This document shows, in pieces, positions 6,563-22,289 of a stretch of DNA of 64,000 nucleotides. Below the pieces are notes generated by a model. It was not told where the DNA came from, searched no databases, and saw only the letters and a program-made list of their open reading frames with translations. Numbering within the stretch: position 1 is the first letter of the stretch; the number at the start of each line of letters is the position of its first letter. The stretch is from positions 11,532,001 to 11,596,000 of the forward strand of contig NC_079883.1 in the NCBI RefSeq assembly GCF_029227915.1, written 5' to 3'. The position numbers and the translations under genes are program-made. The stretch comes from Hydractinia symbiolongicarpus. Its lineage: Eukaryota > Cnidaria > Hydrozoa > Anthoathecata > Hydractiniidae.

Positions 6563-7024
6563 ACCAACGTCTACCAAACACAAACGGTCTTTTTTAAGAC
6601 CACACATCTTTAAAAAAACATTTACTTGGCGTCACTACAAGTTAACCGAAGTTAATAAAACTTCTAAATAATGTGCTTAAGAACACTAGCCTACATTTAA
6701 AATACTTCCCCATGTGTGTGTGTGGATTAGCTTCACTTTTCATACGTATTATTAGCTGTACTTGCAGAAAAGACAAGTACATTGATCCATGTTATTGCTT
6801 ACATTTAACTTAACCCAGCTTTTCACGGAAACACTCCCAGGCAAATTAACCCTACAAAGTATTTCTAAATTTTTTTTGTGTCATATATGACATAGTATCG
6901 TATAGCAATAAATGTAACTGTGACAAGACTTTACACATTGTGTAATTTGGAAGCGTGCACAAAGTAATGTTTTAAAAGATTTGTGGCTATAAAAATAGCC
7001 GTTTTTGTTGAGCAATGACAACGC

Positions 7025-7381
<357 letters not shown>

Positions 7382-7859
7382 TTAACAGAATTCAGACAGC
7401 TTTAAAAAGAGGCCATAAAATTACCTACTGCTCGTGGAAACACCCTAATTAACCAATAGAGTTGCGTCATTACAAAATGTTCCGAACATTTTGTACATTT
7501 TTTTAAGTAAAACTGTAGTTTTTTTAAAAATTCGTGGTCTTAATGTTTCAGTAAGGCAATAAATTTGGCATCGTTGGAATTCGCCAAACCTTCTGCTACT
7601 TACTAAAAAAAAAAAAAGTCAAAAGCTTTTGTGTATCAGAAGATACAGCCGTTTTCCCGTAGCCAAAAAACACAGATTTTATAAAAATGTTAAAGTAATG
7701 AGCGTAATGTCATTATGCAGCCAATCAGAAATTACTTTCTTAGCACCAATCAAATGGTTTGTTTTGAACCTTAGCTGTCAATCAATATGAGAAATAAAAC
7801 TTTGGCGCGATAGTGCATTTTAGACCGTCTTGTGTATCCGTACTACATCGACTTCTTAA

Positions 7860-8273
<414 letters not shown>

Positions 8274-8634
8274 GCATCTTACCAAACAAAAAACGGCTAT
8301 TTTTATAGCCACACATCCATAAAAAATATTACGGCTAGCTTTTTATATCAAACTTTGTTCTGCTTTCTGTTTAAATTTTATGCTACATAAAAATTTTATG
8401 CTACATAAAGTTTGACAATGTTAAAAATATGAAGGGCAAGAAAAGTAAAAGCAAGAAAATAAGAAATTTAAAAACGAAAATACTTAAACTTAGGGAATCT
8501 AATCTTAAAATTACTCTTTTTTAACTGTTTAAGTGACTTAAACAAGTTTAACTTTGTACCAAGATAATGTTTTTTTGTAAATGTGTGGCTATAAAAATAG
8601 CCGTTTGTTAATGTAATAGCCAGATACACACAAA

Positions 8635-9186
8635 TTATTTTTTTGCGGTCTTCTTTGCTGCCTTTTTGGGAGTCTTTTTGACCTTCTTTGCTGCAGGTTT
8701 TTTAGCAACAGGCTTCTTTGTGGGTTTCTTAGCTGCTGGTTTCTTAGCCGAGGCTTTCTTTGTGGCAGGCTTCTTTGCTGCTTTCTTTGGCGTGCTCTTC
8801 TTTGCTGGCTTCTTTTTTGGTGTACTTTTCTTTGCAGTAGGCTTCTTTGCCGTTGGCTTTTTTGCTGCGGCCTTTTTCTTAGGTTTTTCTTTTTTTACCT
8901 GACCTAGCTTGAATGATCCAGAAGCACCAGTGCCTTTAGTTTGAATCAAATCGCCTGATGTTACTCCTCGTTTAAGAGCCATTTTCAGATGATGATCTGA
9001 GTTTTCAGCAACTTTGTAATTTGCATGAATATATTTTGTAATAGCTTGGCGAGATGAACCACCGCGTTCCTTTAGGGTAGCGATAGCAGCCTTGATCATG
9101 TCCACATATTTAGGGTGATCAGCTGTCTTCTTTGCAGCAGGTTTCTTCTTGGGTGCGATTTTCTTTGGAGAAGCTGCTTCACTCAT
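8635..9186 (-). CDS. H1: Linker histone H1 (unit 2)
   Basis: Same protein as 2759-3310, with the start again taken at MSEAAS. Stem-loop at 8587-8602. Confidence 0.97.
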   Translation of the reverse strand: MSEAASPKKIAPKKKPAAKKTADHPKYVDMIKAAIATLKERGGSSRQAITKYIHANYKVAENSDHHLKMALKRGVTSGDLIQTKGTGASGSFKLGQVKKEKPKKKAAAKKPTAKKPTAKKSTPKKKPAKKSTPKKAAKKPATKKASAKKPAAKKPTKKPVAKKPAAKKVKKTPKKAAKKTAKK

Positions 9187-9765
9187 TTTTAATGTTTTCT
9201 TACAACAATCCAACGATAAACGATGCTTGTTATCACAGTAGAAGTATACTAAACATTACCGTGTAAATGAGATATAATTTAAGACGGTGCGAAGTATGCG
9301 GACGTAAAAGTACCACTCCCGGGAATTGATTTGGCGCGAAAACAGAAATGTGTGTTTCTGTACATCGTATAATGTCCGTTTTGGGAGCCGCGACTATGCG
9401 AAAGCATGTTAATTTTTATTTGTAGCACGACGCAATAGTCTGAAAGAGAAGCTGCTGGAGTTTGAGGTCTTCAGCATTACATCTACTCTGTTAATTTGGG
9501 CTTCTTCCGCGCCCGTGTTAGGATTTTCATAAAGCGTTCTTTGGTTTGCGTTGCGTATGTCGGCCTACATCATCGACACGGCCTGTTTCCGGCTATTAGG
9601 AGCAATTCATATATTGGGCACTGCGTTTCGACTTTTTTATTAGACCACAGTAAAAAAATTCACTCACAGAAGTCCCTTTCTTTCATGGCTACAAACACGA
9701 AGAATTCTGTCGTAAGTAAAACGAATGCGCAAGCCAAAATAACGATGGGGCGAAGTCATAAGCAT

Positions 9766-9838
9766 CGCCCTGTGGCCCAATGGATAAGGCATCTGACTAC
9801 GAATCAGGGGATTCCAGGTTCGACTCCTGGCAGGGTCG
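9766..9838 (+). tRNA. tRNA-Arg-ACG: tRNA-Arg(ACG)-like (unit 2)
   Basis: Same sequence as 3890-3962, including the C1/C72 mismatch; anticodon at 9799-9801. Confidence 0.85.
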
Positions 9839-10160
9839 CACTGTCGCATTTCGGCTGCATGGTCTACTGTGTAACGCGCGCGCACGTTCTGGCGTAATGC
9901 GTTGATAAACGGAATGTACGCAGTCATATTGGAAAGTAATATCACGCACTTAGTATCGTCGCCTTTGTTAGCATTCATGTAAGTTACCATCCACTCGCTA
10001 CAGTCGCTCTCCATCCTACGGCTAAATCAACAGCCGTGATTTTTACTATGTCGCCGTCCATCCGTACGCGGTGACAGTTGTAAGCTTTACAGTAACGTGA
10101 CATGCTCCACAAGCAGTTACGGTGTGTGGACGATGCCTATCATGGCAACGCTTGTTCTTT

Positions 10161-10347
10161 ATCGCTTCTCGGCCTAATGGCTAAGATCAAGTGTAGTATC
10201 TGTTCTTATCAGTTTAATATCTGGTAGGCCATTCTCTGAATGGTCAGTATATTAATCTGATTTTTGGCCTTGGGTCATGGAGGTGGATTCATTCACGCCG
10301 TGACCACGGGTTGCCTTGGTGTTGCACTATTACCGATGGCGGCCCAC
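10161..10347 (+). ncRNA. U2: U2 snRNA (unit 2)
   Basis: Copy of 4285-4471; PSE candidate at 10107-10115. Confidence 0.97.
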
Positions 10348-10537
10348 ATAAGCAATAAAAGAATAATAGCAGTCCTCTTTCCGACGGCACTCTGCATAGT
10401 CTACGGCGGGAACAAAACGCGTACACTGGGGGAGAATACAGCCTATGCCCCGCGACACGGCAGTTTATAACACACTCAAGCCACAAGCATTAACAAACTT
10501 TGAAGGGTACCCTCATGCTACGGTGCAGTTCCAACTC

Positions 10538-10702
10538 ATACTTACCTGACGGGGAAGTAAAGACTGATCAATGAGGGTTTTCTTCCAGAGTGAGGCTCTT
10601 GCATTGCACTACGCTTGGGCTGACCTCTGCGATTACTGCAAACGTCAGTAACTCGACCGTACAATTTCTGGTAGTGGGGGCCTGCGTCCGCGCTCGCCCC
10701 CT
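10538..10702 (+). ncRNA. U1: U1 snRNA (unit 2)
   Basis: Copy of 4662-4826, including the divergent loop I; PSE candidate at 10481-10489. Confidence 0.96.
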
Positions 10703-11051
10703 CCTTAATTCAAAATGAATGAGCTTAGAAAAGTTGCGCGGCCAAATGTCGGTGGTGACTTAAACGCTAAGGTAAAACCTCGCTTGGCTGTTACGAAACG
10801 TGATTGCGATATAAGTCCTCGGAAGGCGGCGGAATTTTATTTTATTTGCCATTCCGTCAGGGTTATTGGATGATCGGCAATAGATCGAGTTTGTATGCAT
10901 TTGAAAGCTCTTTTTTCTCGTACTATCACCTGAAAATGTCGTAGGAAAATGTCATAGGAAACACTTTCAACAACCGCCACGTTCCTTAATTGTTATAACA
11001 AGAAATATATCACAGCACCATTGAAATGAAAAGGCAACAAATGAAAATGAA

Positions 11052-11171
11052 AAGCCTACGACACCGGGAGTTCCCAGGCGGTCCCCCATCCAAGTACTAT
11101 CCCGGCCCGACGATGCTTAACTTCCGTGATCAGACGAGAACGGGTGTGTTCATCGTGGTATGGCCGTAGAC
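11052..11171 (-). rRNA. 5S: 5S rRNA (unit 2)
   Basis: Copy of 5176-5295. Confidence 0.97.
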
Positions 11172-11318
11172 ATTAGTAGGGGCAAATACGTGCAATTTAT
11201 TTTGACGTTGTGATCAAATTTTTTTATTTAATTTCTTTGAGTTACTTAGGACAAGGCGTATGCATGGATTATCTATTAGACTTTAAGGTTATAGTTTTGT
11301 GAAAAAAACAATGTTTTT

Positions 11319-11750
11319 TTAAAGATGTGTGGCTATAAAAATAGCCGTTGTTTTCTGAGTGTAGCGGTTTACTTCTTCTGTCCTTTGTCGTTCTTCTTTG
11401 GGAGTAAAGACAGCTTGAATGTTTGGCAAAACACCACCAGCTGCAATGGTTACACCGCTCAAAAGTTTGTTTAATTCTTCATCATTACGAACAGCCAATT
11501 GTAAATGTCTTGGAATAATCCTAGCTTTTTTGTTGTCTCTTGCTGCGTTACCAGCCAACTCCAATATCTCAGCAGATAAATATTCCAAGACGGCTGCTAA
11601 GTAAACTGGTGCTCCAGATCCAATTCGGTTAGCATAGTGCCCTCTACGAAGGAATCTATGCACTCTACCGACTGGAAATTGAAGTCCAGCTCTTGAGGAT
11701 CTTGTCTTGGCTTTAGCCTTAGCTTTTCCACCTTTTCCACGTCCAGACAT
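11319..11750 (-). pseudogene. H2A: Histone H2A with 1 bp insertion and readthrough tail (unit 2)
   Basis: One extra A (GTAAAGAC instead of GTAAGAC, within 11406-11408) shifts the frame after residue 114 (NIQAV). The normal end (LLPKK to DKGQKK, stop at 11369) is replaced by 29 other residues, so the frame runs 143 codons to a stop at 11319-11321. The new frame passes through the 3' stem-loop (11331-11346), and its stop lies beyond the expected cleavage point just after ACACA (about 11326). The processed mRNA would therefore have no stop codon. The histone fold is intact but the end of the docking tail is lost. A homopolymer sequencing error cannot be excluded. Confidence 0.75.
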
Positions 11751-12034
11751 AACTGCGATTTGATTTGTAAGTTAATACAAAAACGTACGAATATTTAACG
11801 TAAGTGTTAACGAAATAAACTTTACTCGTTTTTTCATCATAAAAATAGGATCGAAATCATGTTTTTTTAACCAATCATAATTAAGTATTAAACAAAAGAT
11901 TTTTTTTTTAACCAATTAAATTGCGTATCGGCGTTTTCGGATCGAATTCGATCCGATTTTTTTACTTATAAACAAAAAGTTTTGACTTGCAGTTTAATGC
12001 TTATTTACAAGTTAAGTAGCAAAAATTTTTAACC

Positions 12035-12439
12035 ATGTCTGACGCAGCAGCTAAAGGAGGAAAACAGGCACCTAAAGTAGCCAAGAAAGGTGAAAAAAGA
12101 GCCGGCAAAAAAGGAGGAAAGATTGGTGGAACTGGTGAAAAGAAACGCAAGAGAAAGAGAAAGGAAAGTTATGCTATTTACATCTACAATGTTTTGAAAC
12201 AAGTTCACCCAGATGTCGGAGTTTCAAGCAAAGCTATGAGCATCATGAACTCATTTGTCAACGACATCTTTGAGCGCATTGCTTCCGAAGCTTCGCGTTT
12301 GGCTCTTCAAAACAAAAAGTCGACCATCTCTTCTCGTGAAATTCAAACCGCAGTACGTCTTCTCTTGCCTGGAGAACTTGCAAAACACGCAGTCAGTGAA
12401 GGAACAAAAGCCGTCACAAAATACACAAGCAGCAAGTAA
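12035..12439 (+). CDS. H2B: Histone H2B (unit 3)
   Basis: Same protein as 282-686. Stem-loop at 12463-12478. Confidence 0.99.
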   Translation: MSDAAAKGGKQAPKVAKKGEKRAGKKGGKIGGTGEKKRKRKRKESYAIYIYNVLKQVHPDVGVSSKAMSIMNSFVNDIFERIASEASRLALQNKKSTISSREIQTAVRLLLPGELAKHAVSEGTKAVTKYTSSK

Positions 12440-12901
12440 ACCAACGTCTACCAAACACAAACGGTCTTTTTTAAGACCACACATCTTTAAAAAAACATTT
12501 ACTTGGCGTCACTACAAGTTAACCGAAGTTAATAAAACTTCTAAATAATGTGCTTAAGAACACTAGCCTACATTTAAAATACTTCCCCATGTGTGTGTGT
12601 GGATTAGCTTCACTTTTCATACGTATTATTAGCTGTACTTGCAGAAAAGACAAGTACATTGATCCATGTTATTGCTTACATTTAACTTAACCCAGCTTTT
12701 CACGGAAACACTCCCAGGCAAATTAACCCTACAAAGTATTTCTAAATTTTTTTTGTGTCATATATGACATAGTATCGTATAGCAATAAATGTAACTGTGA
12801 CAAGACTTTACACATTGTGTAATTTGGAAGCGTGCACAAAGTAATGTTTTAAAAGATTTGTGGCTATAAAAATAGCCGTTTTTGTTGAGCAATGACAACG
12901 C

Positions 12902-13258
<357 letters not shown>

Positions 13259-13735
13259 TTAACAGAATTCAGACAGCTTTAAAAAGAGGCCATAAAATTA
13301 CCTACTGCTCGTGGAAACACCCTAATTAACCAATAGAGTTGCGTCATTACAAAATGTTCCGAACATTTTGTACATTTTTTAAGTAAAACTGTAGTTTTTT
13401 TAAAAATTCGTGGTCTTAATGTTTCAGTAAGGCAATAAATTTGGCATCGTTGGAATTCGCCAAACCTTCTGCTACTTACTAAAAAAAAAAAAAGTCAAAA
13501 GCTTTTGTGTATCAGAAGATACAGCCGTTTTCCCGTAGCCAAAAAACACAGATTTTATAAAAATGTTAAAGTAATGAGCGTAATGTCATTATGCAGCCAA
13601 TCAGAAATTACTTTCTTAGCACCAATCAAATGGTTTGTTTTGAACCTTAGCTGTCAATCAATATGAGAAATAAAACTTTGGCGCGATAGTGCATTTTAGA
13701 CCGTCTTGTGTATCCGTACTACATCGACTTCTTAA

Positions 13736-14149
<414 letters not shown>

Positions 14150-14510
14150 GCATCTTACCAAACAAAAAACGGCTATTTTTATAGCCACACATCCATAAAA
14201 AATATTACGGCTAGCTTTTTATATCAAACTTTGTTCTGCTTTCTGTTTAAATTTTATGCTACATAAAAATTTTATGCTACATAAAGTTTGACAATGTTAA
14301 AAATATGAAGGGCAAGAAAAGTAAAAGCAAGAAAATAAGAAATTTAAAAACGAAAATACTTAAACTTAGGGAATCTAATCTTAAAATTACTCTTTTTTAA
14401 CTGTTTAAGTGACTTAAACAAGTTTAACTTTGTACCAAGATAATGTTTTTTTGTAAATGTGTGGCTATAAAAATAGCCGTTTGTTAATGTAATAGCCAGA
14501 TACACACAAA

Positions 14511-15062
14511 TTATTTTTTTGCGGTCTTCTTTGCTGCCTTTTTGGGAGTCTTTTTGACCTTCTTTGCTGCAGGTTTTTTAGCAACAGGCTTCTTTGTGGG
14601 TTTCTTAGCTGCTGGTTTCTTAGCCGAGGCTTTCTTTGTGGCAGGCTTCTTTGCTGCTTTCTTTGGCGTGCTCTTCTTTGCTGGCTTCTTTTTTGGTGTA
14701 CTTTTCTTTGCAGTAGGCTTCTTTGCCGTTGGCTTTTTTGCTGCGGCCTTTTTCTTAGGTTTTTCTTTTTTTACCTGACCTAGCTTGAATGATCCAGAAG
14801 CACCAGTGCCTTTAGTTTGAATCAAATCGCCTGATGTTACTCCTCGTTTAAGAGCCATTTTCAGATGATGATCTGAGTTTTCAGCAACTTTGTAATTTGC
14901 ATGAATATATTTTGTAATAGCTTGGCGAGATGAACCACCGCGTTCCTTTAGGGTAGCGATAGCAGCCTTGATCATGTCCACATATTTAGGGTGATCAGCT
15001 GTCTTCTTTGCAGCAGGTTTCTTCTTGGGTGCGATTTTCTTTGGAGAAGCTGCTTCACTCAT
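14511..15062 (-). CDS. H1: Linker histone H1 (unit 3)
   Basis: Same protein as 2759-3310. Stem-loop at 14463-14478. Confidence 0.97.
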   Translation of the reverse strand: MSEAASPKKIAPKKKPAAKKTADHPKYVDMIKAAIATLKERGGSSRQAITKYIHANYKVAENSDHHLKMALKRGVTSGDLIQTKGTGASGSFKLGQVKKEKPKKKAAAKKPTAKKPTAKKSTPKKKPAKKSTPKKAAKKPATKKASAKKPAAKKPTKKPVAKKPAAKKVKKTPKKAAKKTAKK

Positions 15063-15641
15063 TTTTAATGTTTTCTTACAACAATCCAACGATAAACGAT
15101 GCTTGTTATCACAGTAGAAGTATACTAAACATTACCGTGTAAATGAGATATAATTTAAGACGGTGCGAAGTATGCGGACGTAAAAGTACCACTCCCGGGA
15201 ATTGATTTGGCGCGAAAACAGAAATGTGTGTTTCTGTACATCGTATAATGTCCGTTTTGGGAGCCGCGACTATGCGAAAGCATGTTAATTTTTATTTGTA
15301 GCACGACGCAATAGTCTGAAAGAGAAGCTGCTGGAGTTTGAGGTCTTCAGCATTACATCTACTCTGTTAATTTGGGCTTCTTCCGCGCCCGTGTTAGGAT
15401 TTTCATAAAGCGTTCTTTGGTTTGCGTTGCGTATGTCGGCCTACATCATCGACACGGCCTGTTTCCGGCTATTAGGAGCAATTCATATATTGGGCACTGC
15501 GTTTCGACTTTTTTATTAGACCACAGTAAAAAAATTCACTCACAGAAGTCCCTTTCTTTCATGGCTACAAACACGAAGAATTCTGTCGTAAGTAAAACGA
15601 ATGCGCAAGCCAAAATAACGATGGGGCGAAGTCATAAGCAT

Positions 15642-15714
15642 CGCCCTGTGGCCCAATGGATAAGGCATCTGACTACGAATCAGGGGATTCCAGGTTCGAC
15701 TCCTGGCAGGGTCG
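15642..15714 (+). tRNA. tRNA-Arg-ACG: tRNA-Arg(ACG)-like (unit 3)
   Basis: Same sequence as 3890-3962; anticodon at 15675-15677. Confidence 0.85.
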
Positions 15715-16036
15715 CACTGTCGCATTTCGGCTGCATGGTCTACTGTGTAACGCGCGCGCACGTTCTGGCGTAATGCGTTGATAAACGGAATGTACGCAGT
15801 CATATTGGAAAGTAATATCACGCACTTAGTATCGTCGCCTTTGTTAGCATTCATGTAAGTTACCATCCACTCGCTACAGTCGCTCTCCATCCTACGGCTA
15901 AATCAACAGCCGTGATTTTTACTATGTCGCCGTCCATCCGTACGCGGTGACAGTTGTAAGCTTTACAGTAACGTGACATGCTCCACAAGCAGTTACGGTG
16001 TGTGGACGATGCCTATCATGGCAACGCTTGTTCTTT

Positions 16037-16223
16037 ATCGCTTCTCGGCCTAATGGCTAAGATCAAGTGTAGTATCTGTTCTTATCAGTTTAATATCTGG
16101 TAGGCCATTCTCTGAATGGTCAGTATATTAATCTGATTTTTGGCCTTGGGTCATGGAGGTGGATTCATTCACGCCGTGACCACGGGTTGCCTTGGTGTTG
16201 CACTATTACCGATGGCGGCCCAC
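16037..16223 (+). ncRNA. U2: U2 snRNA (unit 3)
   Basis: Copy of 4285-4471. Confidence 0.97.
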
Positions 16224-16413
16224 ATAAGCAATAAAAGAATAATAGCAGTCCTCTTTCCGACGGCACTCTGCATAGTCTACGGCGGGAACAAAACGCGTAC
16301 ACTGGGGGAGAATACAGCCTATGCCCCGCGACACGGCAGTTTATAACACACTCAAGCCACAAGCATTAACAAACTTTGAAGGGTACCCTCATGCTACGGT
16401 GCAGTTCCAACTC

Positions 16414-16578
16414 ATACTTACCTGACGGGGAAGTAAAGACTGATCAATGAGGGTTTTCTTCCAGAGTGAGGCTCTTGCATTGCACTACGCTTGGGCTGAC
16501 CTCTGCGATTACTGCAAACGTCAGTAACTCGACCGTACAATTTCTGGTAGTGGGGGCCTGCGTCCGCGCTCGCCCCCT
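16414..16578 (+). ncRNA. U1: U1 snRNA (unit 3)
   Basis: Copy of 4662-4826. Confidence 0.96.
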
Positions 16579-16927
16579 CCTTAATTCAAAATGAATGAGC
16601 TTAGAAAAGTTGCGCGGCCAAATGTCGGTGGTGACTTAAACGCTAAGGTAAAACCTCGCTTGGCTGTTACGAAACGTGATTGCGATATAAGTCCTCGGAA
16701 GGCGGCGGAATTTTATTTTATTTGCCATTCCGTCAGGGTTATTGGATGATCGGCAATAGATCGAGTTTGTATGCATTTGAAAGCTCTTTTTTCTCGTACT
16801 ATCACCTGAAAATGTCGTAGGAAAATGTCATAGGAAACACTTTCAACAACCGCCACGTTCCTTAATTGTTATAACAAGAAATATATCACAGCACCATTGA
16901 AATGAAAAGGCAACAAATGAAAATGAA

Positions 16928-17047
16928 AAGCCTACGACACCGGGAGTTCCCAGGCGGTCCCCCATCCAAGTACTATCCCGGCCCGACGATGCTTAACTTC
17001 CGTGATCAGACGAGAACGGGTGTGTTCATCGTGGTATGGCCGTAGAC
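16928..17047 (-). rRNA. 5S: 5S rRNA (unit 3)
   Basis: Copy of 5176-5295. Confidence 0.97.
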
Positions 17048-17244
17048 ATTAGTAGGGGCAAATACGTGCAATTTATTTTGACGTTGTGATCAAATTTTTT
17101 TATTTAATTTCTTTGAGTTACTTAGGACAAGGCGTATGCATGGATTATCTATTAGACTTTAAGGTTATAGTTTTGTGAAAAAAACAATGTTTTTTTAAAG
17201 ATGTGTGGCTATAAAAATAGCCGTTGTTTTCTGAGTGTAGCGGT

Positions 17245-17625
17245 TTACTTCTTCTGTCCTTTGTCGTTCTTCTTTGGGAGTAAGACAGCTTGAATGTTTG
17301 GCAAAACACCACCAGCTGCAATGGTTACACCGCTCAAAAGTTTGTTTAATTCTTCATCATTACGAACAGCCAATTGTAAATGTCTTGGAATAATCCTAGC
17401 TTTTTTGTTGTCTCTTGCTGCGTTACCAGCCAACTCCAATATCTCAGCAGATAAATATTCCAAGACGGCTGCTAAGTAAACTGGTGCTCCAGATCCAATT
17501 CGGTTAGCATAGTGCCCTCTACGAAGGAATCTATGCACTCTACCGACTGGAAATTGAAGTCCAGCTCTTGAGGATCTTGTCTTGGCTTTAGCCTTAGCTT
17601 TTCCACCTTTTCCACGTCCAGACAT
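17245..17625 (-). CDS. H2A: Histone H2A (unit 3)
   Basis: Same protein as 5493-5873. Stem-loop at 17207-17222. Confidence 0.99.
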   Translation of the reverse strand: MSGRGKGGKAKAKAKTRSSRAGLQFPVGRVHRFLRRGHYANRIGSGAPVYLAAVLEYLSAEILELAGNAARDNKKARIIPRHLQLAVRNDEELNKLLSGVTIAAGGVLPNIQAVLLPKKNDKGQKK

Positions 17626-17909
17626 AACTGCGATTTGATTTGTAAGTTAATACAAAAACGTACGAATATTTAACGTAAGTGTTAACGAAATAAACTTTAC
17701 TCGTTTTTTCATCATAAAAATAGGATCGAAATCATGTTTTTTTAACCAATCATAATTAAGTATTAAACAAAAGATTTTTTTTTTAACCAATTAAATTGCG
17801 TATCGGCGTTTTCGGATCGAATTCGATCCGATTTTTTTACTTATAAACAAAAAGTTTTGACTTGCAGTTTAATGCTTATTTACAAGTTAAGTAGCAAAAA
17901 TTTTTAACC

Positions 17910-18314
17910 ATGTCTGACGCAGCAGCTAAAGGAGGAAAACAGGCACCTAAAGTAGCCAAGAAAGGTGAAAAAAGAGCCGGCAAAAAAGGAGGAAAGATTG
18001 GTGGAACTGGTGAAAAGAAACGCAAGAGAAAGAGAAAGGAAAGTTATGCTATTTACATCTACAATGTTTTGAAACAAGTTCACCCAGATGTCGGAGTTTC
18101 AAGCAAAGCTATGAGCATCATGAACTCATTTGTCAACGACATCTTTGAGCGCATTGCTTCCGAAGCTTCGCGTTTGGCTCTTCAAAACAAAAAGTCGACC
18201 ATCTCTTCTCGTGAAATTCAAACCGCAGTACGTCTTCTCTTGCCTGGAGAACTTGCAAAACACGCAGTCAGTGAAGGAACAAAAGCCGTCACAAAATACA
18301 CAAGCAGCAAGTAA
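17910..18314 (+). CDS. H2B: Histone H2B (unit 4)
   Basis: Same protein as 282-686. Stem-loop at 18338-18353. Confidence 0.99.
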   Translation: MSDAAAKGGKQAPKVAKKGEKRAGKKGGKIGGTGEKKRKRKRKESYAIYIYNVLKQVHPDVGVSSKAMSIMNSFVNDIFERIASEASRLALQNKKSTISSREIQTAVRLLLPGELAKHAVSEGTKAVTKYTSSK

Positions 18315-18776
18315 ACCAACGTCTACCAAACACAAACGGTCTTTTTTAAGACCACACATCTTTAAAAAAACATTTACTTGGCGTCACTACAAGTTAACCG
18401 AAGTTAATAAAACTTCTAAATAATGTGCTTAAGAACACTAGCCTACATTTAAAATACTTCCCCATGTGTGTGTGTGGATTAGCTTCACTTTTCATACGTA
18501 TTATTAGCTGTACTTGCAGAAAAGACAAGTACATTGATCCATGTTATTGCTTACATTTAACTTAACCCAGCTTTTCACGGAAACACTCCCAGGCAAATTA
18601 ACCCTACAAAGTATTTCTAAATTTTTTTTGTGTCATATATGACATAGTATCGTATAGCAATAAATGTAACTGTGACAAGACTTTACACATTGTGTAATTT
18701 GGAAGCGTGCACAAAGTAATGTTTTAAAAGATTTGTGGCTATAAAAATAGCCGTTTTTGTTGAGCAATGACAACGC

Positions 18777-19133
<357 letters not shown>

Positions 19134-19611
19134 TTAACAGAATTCAGACAGCTTTAAAAAGAGGCCATAAAATTACCTACTGCTCGTGGAAACACCCTAA
19201 TTAACCAATAGAGTTGCGTCATTACAAAATGTTCCGAACATTTTGTACATTTTTTTAAGTAAAACTGTAGTTTTTTTAAAAATTCGTGGTCTTAATGTTT
19301 CAGTAAGGCAATAAATTTGGCATCGTTGGAATTCGCCAAACCTTCTGCTACTTACTAAAAAAAAAAAAAGTCAAAAGCTTTTGTGTATCAGAAGATACAG
19401 CCGTTTTCCCGTAGCCAAAAAACACAGATTTTATAAAAATGTTAAAGTAATGAGCGTAATGTCATTATGCAGCCAATCAGAAATTACTTTCTTAGCACCA
19501 ATCAAATGGTTTGTTTTGAACCTTAGCTGTCAATCAATATGAGAAATAAAACTTTGGCGCGATAGTGCATTTTAGACCGTCTTGTGTATCCGTACTACAT
19601 CGACTTCTTAA

Positions 19612-20025
<414 letters not shown>

Positions 20026-20386
20026 GCATCTTACCAAACAAAAAACGGCTATTTTTATAGCCACACATCCATAAAAAATATTACGGCTAGCTTTTTATAT
20101 CAAACTTTGTTCTGCTTTCTGTTTAAATTTTATGCTACATAAAAATTTTATGCTACATAAAGTTTGACAATGTTAAAAATATGAAGGGCAAGAAAAGTAA
20201 AAGCAAGAAAATAAGAAATTTAAAAACGAAAATACTTAAACTTAGGGAATCTAATCTTAAAATTACTCTTTTTTAACTGTTTAAGTGACTTAAACAAGTT
20301 TAACTTTGTACCAAGATAATGTTTTTTTGTAAATGTGTGGCTATAAAAATAGCCGTTTGTTAATGTAATAGCCAGATACACACAAA

Positions 20387-20938
20387 TTATTTTTTTGCGG
20401 TCTTCTTTGCTGCCTTTTTGGGAGTCTTTTTGACCTTCTTTGCTGCAGGTTTTTTAGCAACAGGCTTCTTTGTGGGTTTCTTAGCTGCTGGTTTCTTAGC
20501 CGAGGCTTTCTTTGTGGCAGGCTTCTTTGCTGCTTTCTTTGGCGTGCTCTTCTTTGCTGGCTTCTTTTTTGGTGTACTTTTCTTTGCAGTAGGCTTCTTT
20601 GCCGTTGGCTTTTTTGCTGCGGCCTTTTTCTTAGGTTTTTCTTTTTTTACCTGACCTAGCTTGAATGATCCAGAAGCACCAGTGCCTTTAGTTTGAATCA
20701 AATCGCCTGATGTTACTCCTCGTTTAAGAGCCATTTTCAGATGATGATCTGAGTTTTCAGCAACTTTGTAATTTGCATGAATATATTTTGTAATAGCTTG
20801 GCGAGATGAACCACCGCGTTCCTTTAGGGTAGCGATAGCAGCCTTGATCATGTCCACATATTTAGGGTGATCAGCTGTCTTCTTTGCAGCAGGTTTCTTC
20901 TTGGGTGCGATTTTCTTTGGAGAAGCTGCTTCACTCAT
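20387..20938 (-). CDS. H1: Linker histone H1 (unit 4)
   Basis: Same protein as 2759-3310. Stem-loop at 20339-20354. Confidence 0.97.
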   Translation of the reverse strand: MSEAASPKKIAPKKKPAAKKTADHPKYVDMIKAAIATLKERGGSSRQAITKYIHANYKVAENSDHHLKMALKRGVTSGDLIQTKGTGASGSFKLGQVKKEKPKKKAAAKKPTAKKPTAKKSTPKKKPAKKSTPKKAAKKPATKKASAKKPAAKKPTKKPVAKKPAAKKVKKTPKKAAKKTAKK

Positions 20939-21517
20939 TTTTAATGTTTTCTTACAACAATCCAACGATAAACGATGCTTGTTATCACAGTAGAAGTATA
21001 CTAAACATTACCGTGTAAATGAGATATAATTTAAGACGGTGCGAAGTATGCGGACGTAAAAGTACCACTCCCGGGAATTGATTTGGCGCGAAAACAGAAA
21101 TGTGTGTTTCTGTACATCGTATAATGTCCGTTTTGGGAGCCGCGACTATGCGAAAGCATGTTAATTTTTATTTGTAGCACGACGCAATAGTCTGAAAGAG
21201 AAGCTGCTGGAGTTTGAGGTCTTCAGCATTACATCTACTCTGTTAATTTGGGCTTCTTCCGCGCCCGTGTTAGGATTTTCATAAAGCGTTCTTTGGTTTG
21301 CGTTGCGTATGTCGGCCTACATCATCGACACGGCCTGTTTCCGGCTATTAGGAGCAATTCATATATTGGGCACTGCGTTTCGACTTTTTTATTAGACCAC
21401 AGTAAAAAAATTCACTCACAGAAGTCCCTTTCTTTCATGGCTACAAACACGAAGAATTCTGTCGTAAGTAAAACGAATGCGCAAGCCAAAATAACGATGG
21501 GGCGAAGTCATAAGCAT

Positions 21518-21590
21518 CGCCCTGTGGCCCAATGGATAAGGCATCTGACTACGAATCAGGGGATTCCAGGTTCGACTCCTGGCAGGGTCG
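21518..21590 (+). tRNA. tRNA-Arg-ACG: tRNA-Arg(ACG)-like (unit 4)
   Basis: Same sequence as 3890-3962; anticodon at 21551-21553. Confidence 0.85.
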
Positions 21591-21912
21591 CACTGTCGCA
21601 TTTCGGCTGCATGGTCTACTGTGTAACGCGCGCGCACGTTCTGGCGTAATGCGTTGATAAACGGAATGTACGCAGTCATATTGGAAAGTAATATCACGCA
21701 CTTAGTATCGTCGCCTTTGTTAGCATTCATGTAAGTTACCATCCACTCGCTACAGTCGCTCTCCATCCTACGGCTAAATCAACAGCCGTGATTTTTACTA
21801 TGTCGCCGTCCATCCGTACGCGGTGACAGTTGTAAGCTTTACAGTAACGTGACATGCTCCACAAGCAGTTACGGTGTGTGGACGATGCCTATCATGGCAA
21901 CGCTTGTTCTTT

Positions 21913-22099
21913 ATCGCTTCTCGGCCTAATGGCTAAGATCAAGTGTAGTATCTGTTCTTATCAGTTTAATATCTGGTAGGCCATTCTCTGAATGGTCAGT
22001 ATATTAATCTGATTTTTGGCCTTGGGTCATGGAGGTGGATTCATTCACGCCGTGACCACGGGTTGCCTTGGTGTTGCACTATTACCGATGGCGGCCCAC
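21913..22099 (+). ncRNA. U2: U2 snRNA (unit 4)
   Basis: Copy of 4285-4471. Confidence 0.97.
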
Positions 22100-22289
22100 A
22101 TAAGCAATAAAAGAATAATAGCAGTCCTCTTTCCGACGGCACTCTGCATAGTCTACGGCGGGAACAAAACGCGTACACTGGGGGAGAATACAGCCTATGC
22201 CCCGCGACACGGCAGTTTATAACACACTCAAGCCACAAGCATTAACAAACTTTGAAGGGTACCCTCATGCTACGGTGCAGTTCCAACTC

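Noticed and set aside
11319-11750. Unit 2 H2A as a genuine long-tailed H2A variant
   Set aside because: The tail is translated from the 3' UTR and stem-loop after a 1 bp insertion and resembles no H2A variant tail.
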